Shown here piece after piece: positions 22,351 to 30,736 of a DNA stretch of 64,000 nt (position 1 is the first letter of the stretch; the number at the start of each line of letters is the position of its first letter). The translations under genes were made by a program, and so were the position numbers. This DNA is from Rhodamnia argentea (lineage: Eukaryota > Streptophyta > Magnoliopsida > Myrtales > Myrtaceae). The notes under the pieces were generated by a model. That model ran no database searches, was not told the DNA's origin, and was given only the letters and a program-made list of their open reading frames with translations. The stretch lies in assembly GCF_020921035.1 (NCBI RefSeq), contig NC_063157.1:11258001-11322000 (forward strand), given 5' to 3'.

Positions 22351-22950
22351 AAGAAAGAATGGCATTTACCTAGTGTAACGATCGGGAAGGGGATGATTTT
22401 GTCAAGAAAAGTAAAAGATTGGACAGAGTTCTTGTACCCTGAATGCAGGGCATCTTATCCAGATGCAGAGAGGCCAATGCACTACCTACCACTTCTTCCG
22501 ATCATAGCCCCCCATGTCACTTTCTTTCAGTGCTACTCGTTCTAAAAGGAAAGAGGGAGTTCAAATCCAAGGCTCTCTTTGGCTGGAGGATGAGACTGAG
22601 AGTGCTTGAAAGTTAGTGAAAGAAAAGTGGGTTTTGGGTGGAAGAACTGAAGAGGGTATTAAGGAAGAAGCTGGAGATTATCATTTCTAAGGGTTTGGCA
22701 GATTGGAGCAAACATGAAAAGCTTTCAAATGCCAAAAGACAGGTAGAGGCCCTGAAGAAGGACCTACAGCAAAGAAGAGATCCCACTGAGATATCTTCAG
22801 ATAAAGAGAGGGAAAATTAAGCTTCTTGATGTGGAGGCAAGAGGAGATACATTGAGGGATGAATTTGAGAATTCAATTGCTGAGATGGGATCACAGAAAT
22901 ACTAAAATTTTTAGATGCCATTACAAGACAGGACAAGACAAAAAAAAAAA
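22351..22950 (+). mobile_element. LINE fragment, 3' continuation
   Basis: Immediately after the LTR-like block a frame reads MAFT-stop-CNDREGDDFVKK, then RLDRVL and further pieces, which is the C-terminal part of a LINE endonuclease domain with the consensus FTW Trp codon turned into a stop. Further downstream, LRDEFENSI resembles the linker before reverse transcriptase. The reverse transcriptase itself is missing. Confidence 0.55.
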
Positions 22951-23137
22951 CATGAAGTTCAATGTAGACAAAGTCTCCATGGGTTGCAACAGGTAAGTGG
23001 ACAATGATGTTCCCCCAACAATGTAGTAAAACTCTAGAAGTGTCTCCAACAGAGAAGAGAGACTCGTTTTGCTTGAGAAGAAAAGCTGTCATGAAGGACC
23101 AAATTCTTTTCCCCTCCCCAAAAAATAAATGCTTACG

Positions 23138-23576
23138 TTAGGAGTGATTTCCCAGTCCGACCTGGTCCCACCCTAGAACCAAGAATCGGACCGGGAGGAT
23201 TGGTTCTCAGTTTCAAGGACAGAGATCCGGTGCAGTTTCTGACGGTGTAATAATTGGACTGGTCGTATTTTTTTTTTTTGTGATTTATCGTTAAATTTTT
23301 TTCGTTGACACATATTCACCGGACCACCTCTTGTTAATTGTATCTCGTTATCGCTAAATCCGGAAGTCATGTTAAGCATCTTAGATTTAGGTTTAGGAAT
23401 TTTCTTTAAAACAAAAAAATATTAGTCGGTCCGATCTAAGCGGTCTGGTTCCCGTGGAATCTGGAACCGAACGGACCATAACCGATTCCAACTTTATGGC
23501 ACCGGGAATCGGACCGGAGCCCCCGAGAATTGGACCAAACCGGCCGATTCGATTGGTCCATTATGCTCAATCCTAA
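23138..23576. mobile_element. hAT-like non-autonomous remnant
   Basis: The left end TTAGGAGTGATTTCCCAGTCC and the right end in reverse (TTAGGATTGAGCATAATGGACC) share the first bases. The interior is dense in cggaccgg/ggttcc-type inverted motifs as in other small hAT derivatives here. No target duplication could be confirmed. Confidence 0.4.
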
Positions 23577-23660
23577 CTTGCATTCCGAACACAGAACTAA
23601 AACCCAAAGGGTAGTCTACTTTAATCTCCATAGTCGTTCCGTCCTCAAGAGCGACAGGCG

Positions 23661-23861
23661 CTAAGGCACAGCAGGATCAATCTCAATAAAGTCTTGCAGA
23701 AGACAATTAAGAAAACTTTCAGTAGTAGCCTCATCAAGAGTCCGGGATTGCCAACAGCACTTGCAATGCAGCTTTAGCCCAACAAGAGCAGTTAACTGCG
23801 AAGGCACGTTTAACAACTTGATCCAAACCAGAGATTTTGACTTATCAACATGAATTCTCAA
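23661..23861 (-). pseudogene. LINE ORF1-like (DUF4283-type) fragment
   Basis: The minus-strand frame reads SLVWIKLLNVPSQLTALVGL followed by a Cys-rich stretch, resembling the VPVWVKLxNVPLxxxTPxGL segment of DUF4283/zinc-knuckle proteins encoded by plant LINEs. It is short, isolated and on the strand opposite the LINE pieces at 19.2-22.9 kb, so it is a separate fragment. Confidence 0.45.
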
Positions 23862-25547
23862 CAGATTCGTATCCCCATTCTCTACCCAATATCATATCGT
23901 ACGTCGTAGCGACCGCTCCAACACTTCAAATCTTCTTGTCCAGATGTCCAATAAGCACATCATGCCACAAACTAATTCACCTGTGGCTCATAAGAAACGT
24001 TTACGAGGGAAAGTCGTTATTTTCTAATCTAAATACATCGTTTTCAATCCATGAAACACGTTTTTCGTACATCGATTTAGAGTTTCTTTTTCGAACAAAC
24101 GAATTCTAAAACATGATTGTCGAGTGTCCTGGCTCAGGCGGCACATTGGTCAACGGTGTTGTATGAAACTTCTGAAAGTGCTTCTAGAAACCTACGGGGC
24201 CGTTCGCCCGAAGGCACAGTCTGGTGTCCGCAGCATGGCAGGACGTAGAAGACAAAACAGAAAGTAGCACAGGAAGAGGAAACAAAACAATCTTGCAGCA
24301 AAAATAGTCAACGAACCCGCGGAGATCCCAATGAAAGACCCGGAACAGTCCTGCAAAGTGGAGACTGGCAAGCTGTAATAGTCTATTTTCCATTATGTTT
24401 CCTAAAATCTCGTACTATTTTAATTTAAAAAAATGAAATTCAACGGGAACAAGAGAAACCATGTCTTCATTCATGACGTTGTTAGGATCTCATATAAAAA
24501 AACTATGTCTTCATCGAAGATGTTGTTAGGGTCTCGTACAGGCCTTTATGGCCCTGGCCAGTTCAAATCCGGGTGTTGCCCGATCAAGAAAAAATTCCAA
24601 ATCTCTTATTTCATATTCGGGTCCATAACCATGGGTTCCAATGTATAGCCAACATAAATGATTTTAGTCATTATAAAAAGAAAATTAATTCTTAAATTCT
24701 TTTCACGCTCAAGTCATGTCATCTCTCCGATAGAGGGAATTTTTTTGTTTTTTATGATTTTCTTTTTCAGTATGAAATGAAAGGAAAAGAAGACCTTATG
24801 AAAATGGAATATTTTCACATGGAAGTTGTAAAATAGATATTGGACAGTCTAGAAATAGCGATTTGTTGACTAGTACCTGTCAAATCTTGCTCGATAATTT
24901 GGTTTGACTTTGTCGCCCGGATAATCCCGACCAGGCCAACCTTCAAAAACGAAACAGTTTCTACATAACCAATCATCCATAATATCAAATAAATCATACA
25001 TATCAAACTGATGTGATAAATTTACTCACAATTAATTTTTTGGTCATCAAAACCCCAAATCGATACATATGTAACAAATTTACCTTGCTTTCCGTTAGTT
25101 TCCATCAAATTGGGTTAAGACCCCAAAAAATATCGAACGGGTACTCTTATGACAAACAGAGGGAAAAAAATCCTAAACCGATACACCCGTCAACTACCAT
25201 ACGCCATCCAATTTAGCAATTTCATGATAATATTTAACGATTAATAGAGGGCACATGTGTACCAGCTTAGGACATTTGAGGTAAATTTATTATGGGTGCA
25301 TCAATTTGGGATTCTTCTTAGTATCAACCTAATTTACAACCCATGTAATGATTGTTGTTCAATATTTTTTTTTTTTTTTTGGAAAAACTAATAGATGATC
25401 AGATTCCGAAAGTTGTCTGCAGGAAATGTGCTTCGTATGAGTAGGACTCCAATTGTCAATTTAGGGGCCCACTCCCTTGACGCGTCCGTTCAATTTATAG
25501 AAAAGAAAATTTGAAGAAATGTTGATTTATTTCCCTGACGTGGGGGT
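23862..25547. other. Intergenic, no gene seen
   Basis: Short frames only, none with a recognisable domain. The minus-strand frame 24184-24393 is GC-neutral and unconserved in pattern. The 3' end of this interval is the upstream region of CAR copy 3. Confidence 0.5.
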
Positions 25548-25555
25548 TATAAAAG
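25536..25555 (+). promoter_or_regulatory. TATA box and ABRE/G-box-like site of CAR copy 3
   Basis: TATAAAAG at 25548-25555 lies about 150 bp before the ATG at 25705. TGACGTGG at 25536-25543 carries the ACGTG core bound by ABRE/G-box bZIP factors. Regulation by ABA is inferred from the motif and family only. Confidence 0.5.
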
Positions 25556-25704
25556 AGCGCCCTGATCAAGCCGGACTTTGCGGTGCCAAGGCCTAGCATC
25601 AGCGGAGCATCGAAGGCGGCACCGTCTTCCGCCGTCCGACGAGAACACCCGCACGAATTTCAAGACCCATTTGAACACCAGAATCGTTCGGCGTGCGGGT
25701 TCTA

Positions 25705-26773
25705 ATGGAGGATACGTTGGGCCTGCTCAGGATTCACGTCCACAGAGGAATCAACCTCGCCGTCAGAGACCTCAGAAGCAGCGATCCTTACGTTGTTGTG
25801 AGGATGGGCAAGCAGGTACTGATGTCTGTGTTCTTTTCCTCCTCCTTTTGGTCCCCTGTTTCGGCGATTTCTCTGTTTTCGGTGCTCTTTGGCTTGTGGG
25901 GGATGCTGATCTTTCTGATGTTAGCCGGATCGAGCCAGTCGACAGTACAGTGGTGCTTATTGTGGCTGTTTCGAATTGAACACGGCGATCTTGGGCACAA
26001 ATGGGGACGGTTGTTGTCATAGATTGAACGATGGCTGTAGTTGCGTTCTTGCCTGAAAAAGAATAAATAGTGCAGGGCAAGAAAGATGACATTAATCGCA
26101 ATTCTTATCGTAGCCACAGGAAATGTACCGTGCTTTCAATTACCGCTTGATTCGTTCTGCTTTGTTTACTGCTTTTCTTGTCTGAGATGGATGAAGTCAG
26201 TGTGGTGTAACTAAGATCAAAGGCCGAGGCCCTCGGTTTCGTTCGCTTGAACTGATGACCCTGCTTTCTGCGTATGTGTTTGCAGACAGTGAAGACTCGC
26301 GTTGTGAGGAAGAATCTCAATCCCGAGTGGAACGAGAACTTGACTCTTCTTGTTACTGATCCTGATCTTCCTGTGAAGCTTGTGAGTGACGACTGCTGCA
26401 ACCGCATCGAATCAGTAGAGTGACAGAGAGGGTTTCCCGCTTCTTCGTAATGACTGCTTGTTTCCGTTCGCCGCAGGAAGTATATGACAGGGACAGATTC
26501 AGCCGCGACGACAAAATGGGGGACGCGGAGTTCGATATCAGGCCATTCCTGGAAGCCGTGAGGATGGAGGCGGACCTGGGAGGCCTCGAAGATGGGACCG
26601 TGGTCACGAGGATCCCGGCGAACCGGCAGAATTGCCTGTCCGAGGAGAGCTGCATCATGGTGAGCAACGGTGAAGTGGTGCAGAACATGTTCCTCAGGCT
26701 CCGCAACGTCGAGTGCGGAGAGATTGAACTCGGGTTGCGCTGGGTTCACGTTCCCTCTCCCAGGGAATTATGA
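25705..26773 (+). CDS. C2-domain ABA-related (CAR-like) protein, copy 3 (three exons)
   Basis: A 167-aa CAR-like C2 protein. Exons are 25705-25815, 26286-26381 and 26477-26773; introns of 470 and 95 bp have gt...ag ends, and all junctions are phase 0. The start is the ATG of MEDTLGLLRIHVHRG, aligned with copies 1 and 2. Loop 1 (D22, D27 in RDLRSSDP) and loop 3 (D73, D75, D81 in VYDRDRFSRDDKMGDA) keep the Ca2+-binding Asp set, so it should be a Ca2+-dependent phospholipid-binding protein. The second intron, between L69 and E70, is absent from copies 1 and 2. It is more diverged from them than they are from each other, so it is the older branch. It ends ...WVHVPSPREL. A long TC microsatellite begins 4 bp after the stop. 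Confidence 0.9.
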
Positions 26774-26777
26774 AGCT

Positions 26778-26784
26778 TCTCTCT

Positions 26785-26834
<50 letters not shown>
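26778..26834 (+). repeat. (TC)n microsatellite
   Basis: An almost pure TC run of about 57 bp starts 4 bp after the CAR copy 3 stop codon, so it lies in the 3' UTR of that transcript. Confidence 0.9.
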
Positions 26835-26836
<2 letters not shown>

Positions 26837-27146
26837 GTCCGTTCACGGCACAAGTTTCTTTTCGCTCTCAGACAATTTTGCAGGATTTGAAGCTATTAGA
26901 ACAGAGGTGTTAGACTGGATTAACTAAATCTCGACTCATTCTATTGCTAACCCATTCAATGGCCGAGCCGCTCTAAAAGCATATGGTGGTAGGGATTAGG
27001 AGCACAAATACAACGAAATAGAAAGTAAAGACGAGAAAAATAATTCGAGATACAAGGTTTATCTTGATTCACCCTTCAATTAAGGCTACGTCCATCAAAA
27101 AATTGCACTATAATCAGCAATTCCTAGCTCTCTATTATAACTTTTA

Positions 27147-28732
27147 GGAAAAATTTCAAAAAAGGCTTGGAGTGGCCTCGTTTTCTCAAAAAAGGGCCTA
27201 GAGTAAATATCGTTTCAAATAAGGGCCTAAAGTGCTCAAATCATTTCAAATAAGGGCCTAACCGAAGGATAATTTTGTCTTTTAAATTTCTGGCCTTTTC
27301 TTTTCTGTTTTTCTTTTTTTCTCCTCCCCTTCCCTCGCCTCCCGTTCATCATCTCTTCTGACTTGAATGCACGGTGGTCTTCGTCTTCCATCTACCGACG
27401 CACTCGGGGAAAGAGAGAGAGAGAGACCAAGGGTTGGGTCGTTCCTTCATTTCTTTCCCTCGCGACGAATGGATTGATCGGAAGTGAGGCTTTGAGCCGG
27501 TCTTGCGAAGGGATTTCGTTGGGTGTTTCCGAATGGTGGAGAGATTTTGTGGACCAGCGATAAAGAAACCGTAAAAACGAGGCGTTCCGATGGTGACCAA
27601 TAACAATAACTCATCGGAGATGCCGGAAGAGCCGAGCATCGACACCGACAAAACTCAACTACGAGATCTTCTCAATCCTTGAGAGCAAGTTCCTCTTCGG
27701 CTACGACAACCCCAAGCTCTGGGTCCCCAAGCAAATGAACCCAAAAACCACCCACCGACGCCGATGCGGACAATAACAACCCCTCCGCCATCAAGAACCA
27801 GCGAGGCAAAATCTGCATCCTTGCCGTTGATTGCGGCGGCATGCGGGGCATGCTCCCCGGCAAAGCCCTCGCCTATCCGGAGCACACCCTCAAGTCGAAG
27901 TTCGACAACCCGACGCCTAACATCGTTGACTACTTCGACGTCGCCGTGGGCAATGATGTAGGTGGCATCCTTACCACCACGCTCTTCGCCACAAAGGACC
28001 ACACCCGCCCGATTTTCCGGGAAAACGACATGTGGAAGTTTCTCGCCGACCACGGCCGGAAGTTCTATCGCTCACGGCCCGTCTCCGGCTCGGGCGGGTT
28101 CCCGCGGGGGGCTCCGCTCCACGTCGTCGGCGACGGCCGAACCGGAGAGGCTCGTGAGGGAGTCCTTCCGCGACGGGCGGGAAGGGAGCCGACGCCGAGG
28201 GACACGCCGAAGCCGGTTACGGTGCCGTGCTACGACTTGACAAGCTCGGCACCACTCCTGTTCTCGCGTGCGGACGCGTTGGAAATGGACAGGTTCGACC
28301 GACTTCCGGCTCTGGGAGGTGTGCCGAGCCACGTCGCCAGAGCCTAGCGTCCGGGAGCGTGTGCAGATGCGGTCGATGGACGGGCGGACGCGGTGCGTGG
28401 TGGTGGGAGGGACGTTGGCGATGAGCAACCTCGTGGCGGCAACGATCACGCATGTGCTGCACAACAAGTGGGAGTTCCCGTTGGTGCGAGGGATGGAGGA
28501 CCTGTCGAAGAAAACGTGCTGGAGGAGACGATGAACAGGGGAGGGGAGGGGAGGAGAACAAAAAAGAAAATAGAAAAGAAAAGGCTAAAAGATTAAAAGA
28601 CAAAAATGTCCTTCAATTAGGCCTCTATTTGAAACGATTAAAGCACTTCGGGCCTTTATTTGAAACGATGTTCACTCTAGGCCCTTATTTGAGAAAATGA
28701 GACCACTTCGGGCCCTTTTTTGAAATTTTCCC
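27147..28732 (+). mobile_element. Mutator-like element carrying a captured gene fragment (Pack-MULE)
   Basis: Inverted repeats of about 150 bp: the left starts GGAAAAATTTCAAAAAAGG, and the right in reverse starts GGGAAAATTTCAAAAAAGGG. The match continues through three AAATAAGGGCC-type modules to about 27300 and 28578. A perfect 9-bp direct repeat TAACTTTTA flanks it (27138-27146 and 28733-28741), the hallmark target duplication of Mutator elements. The interior holds no transposase but a GC-rich patatin-like gene fragment. Confidence 0.85.
27590..28510 (+). pseudogene. Patatin-like phospholipase fragment, frameshifted
   Basis: Landmarks in order are EIFSILESKFLFGYDNPKLW (about 27660), NQRGKICILAVDCGGMRGML (about 27795-27855, the DGGGxRG oxyanion region), then DYFDVAVGNDVGG at the nucleophile elbow, LFATKDHTRPIF, KPVTVPCYDLTSSAPLLFSR, FRLWEVCRATSPEP and ITHVLHNKWEFPLVRGMEDL. 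This is the core of a plant patatin-like protein. The elbow lacks the GxSxG serine, as in the pPLAIII branch (family assignment inferred). Frameshifts near 27650, 27760-27800, about 28085 and 28290 and a truncated C-terminus make it non-functional. It lies entirely between the MULE inverted repeats. Confidence 0.85.
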
Positions 28733-28741
28733 TAACTTTTA

Positions 28742-29464
28742 ATTACAAAAGAAATGAAATTATATATATAAGCAGTTATCCATTAATCTAAATACAAACT
28801 ATTAATAAAATACTTATTCAAACTATAAAAATCATCTAACTATTCGAGACGCTGTTCCGGTGAGCCGGTGAGTAGGCAGAAAGTTAAAGGGATTCTCATA
28901 CCTTCTTGTCGATGAGAAATATAAACCACATCTCGAAGCAATTACACTACAGACAATACATCTTTAGATATTACTTCTTCTTCTTGAGACCAGCACACCC
29001 TCGTTAATGTGGGCATTAGTGAGAATCATGCTCAATTATCAAAATGCAGCACTTCACTAAAACTTATTTCTACGATAACTTAGCCTGAAAACGTGGACAG
29101 CTCAGTGTTCCCTCCTCCTGACCTCTGCGCACCATGGCTCTTGCCGCCGTCCTACACTTATTCCTCCGCGGCCGGCCGGCTCCTCACTACTACTGTGAAC
29201 CCCTCTCTCATTCCGTTCGTGATAAGCTTAGTCCGCTTTCCTTTTGGTTCACGCATGTCACCGTCCAATGTGCTGCTCCGGGGTGGCTCGCCGGAGCAAG
29301 TGACACCAGCGCTGCCGCGCACAAGGGCAACTTCTTGGCGACTCCAATGGGATTGGGCCTTTCAAGAGCAATGGGCCTACGTAGCATGTGTTTGCATCTG
29401 TTGTCCTTAATTTTTCACCTTGGGGCTGTGGTCCAAGCCTCAGGAGTCACAGGCTCATGGCCGG
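28742..29464. other. Intergenic, no recognised gene
   Basis: A GC-richer patch with plus-strand frames at 29093-29410 and 29134-29616 has no recognisable domain and runs into the AT-rich arm of a MULE remnant. I treat these as non-coding. Confidence 0.45.
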
Positions 29465-30012
29465 CAGCCCAATATTTTAATATTATTTTAATTTTTTTTA
29501 ATTTTATCTTTATCTTTTTTTTCTCTTATTTTCTTCCTCCCTCCCGTCTTCTTCCTCTAGCCAATCACCAATGCTCCTCGACTGGCCAAAGGACAGCCGC
29601 CTCGGCCTCGTTGTAGCCGGGCGAGGCCGAGCCTCATAGTGGCCGAGCGAGGGTTAGCTTGCTAGCCCGGATCCGGGCGAGGATAGCCGAGCCGGCCCCG
29701 CGACGGCAAGGTCGAGCCTCGCCTGCCAAGATCCGGGCAAGGCTCAGCCTCCTCGGCCCCTAGCGAGTCCTGTCGTTCCTCCGAAGAAGAGGGAAGGGAC
29801 AGGAAAGGAAAAAAAAAGGAAAAGAGAAAATTTAATAAAATTTAAAATAATATTAAAATTTAGGTGACCGGCCGGCTAGGGTCCACGTCAGCGCTGGAAG
29901 GCCAAAGTTTTTTGGGTGGACTAAATTGACACAATTACAAAAGGTTTAGGATTGAATCGGCCAAAAAAAAGTTTATGATTGAATTGACACAATTGCAATA
30001 AATTTAAACTAT
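29465..30012. mobile_element. Truncated MULE-type remnant with GC-rich core
   Basis: A GC core (about 29575-29770, gcgaggccgagcc-type) is flanked by AT-rich arms. The right arm ends with ttgacacaattacaaaagg and ttgacacaattgcaataaattt, as in the other local MULEs. A matching left terminal repeat is not visible, so the copy is truncated. Confidence 0.45.
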
Positions 30013-30509
30013 GATAACTCTCAATTGTCTAGCAAACACAGCCCTTTTGGATCATTCCTTCAAATGAATCTGCTATCACATTCGAGTAACGGGGCTCCTA
30101 AATACAACCCACGCGGTAGGCTCCTCTTTTTCGAACTTTGTTGTCAGTTCTCACCGCCAATATTCGAAATAAGACTTTGATGAGCCAAATTTGACAGGGT
30201 TAAAAATGCATTTGAACAAGTTATTTGATCGTGTGGACCCCACTTTTCGTTCATGTGATCTGAGCCATCACATTTACTGCCCTTATGTGCTCCGATGCAG
30301 CTAATAATTTTATCTGGGATTGATCACCTCTACGGCGTAGCCCGGAATGGAGCGGCACGATCTTCTTGGAAAAAAAAGTCAAAGCCTTTCTCAGCCGTTG
30401 GATGCGAATGGGATCCGAGGGGTCCACATTCCCTTTTGACTTCCAATGATCCACGTCTCGTTCTCGACCCTTCAACTCGGAAAAGTGTCTCGCTTCGCCA
30501 ACCTATAGC

Positions 30510-30517
30510 TATAAATA
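30510..30517 (+). promoter_or_regulatory. TATA box of GGP
   Basis: TATAAATA lies 227 bp upstream of the main ATG, which implies a leader of about 195 nt that contains the uORF. Confidence 0.65.
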
Positions 30518-30578
30518 CAGATTTTGCCGCCTCAAGAAAGAGGGAGAAGCAGAATCGCCGGAAGGAATCTAGAGAAAT

Positions 30579-30731
30579 ACGGGTCTCGTGACGGACGGAG
30601 AACTCCCGACGAGAACTCTCACCGGATTCCCCGCGGCAAAGACAAAAACAACCAGAGCGAAAACCGACTGCGATCCCTTCCGCCGCCGGCGGATCCCGGG
30701 GACACCCTTTTTGCTGCAACAGAAACGTTAA
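30579..30731 (+). promoter_or_regulatory. Non-AUG (ACG) upstream ORF in the GGP leader
   Basis: A 50-codon frame starts at ACG 30579 (context aatACGG, with A at -3 and G at +4) or at ACG 30591 (context gtgACGG). It ends with TAA at 30729-30731, 5 bp before the main ATG. An in-frame stop at 30570-30572 precedes it. The peptide is basic in the middle (PFRRRRIPGTPFLLQQ near the C-terminus). Plant GGP/VTC2 leaders are known to hold a conserved ACG-started uORF through which high ascorbate represses translation. I identify this frame with it by position, start type and peptide character, not by alignment. Confidence 0.7.
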
Positions 30732-30736
30732 AAAAG

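Noticed and set aside
24530-24590. tRNA-like tract with agttcaaatccggg
   Set aside because: A B-box-like motif is present, but no A box, acceptor pairing or cloverleaf could be built.
29093-29616. Two overlapping plus-strand frames of 105 and 160 aa
   Set aside because: The longer one runs into the AT-rich arm of a MULE remnant and becomes poly-Phe/Ile. No recognisable domain or splice structure.
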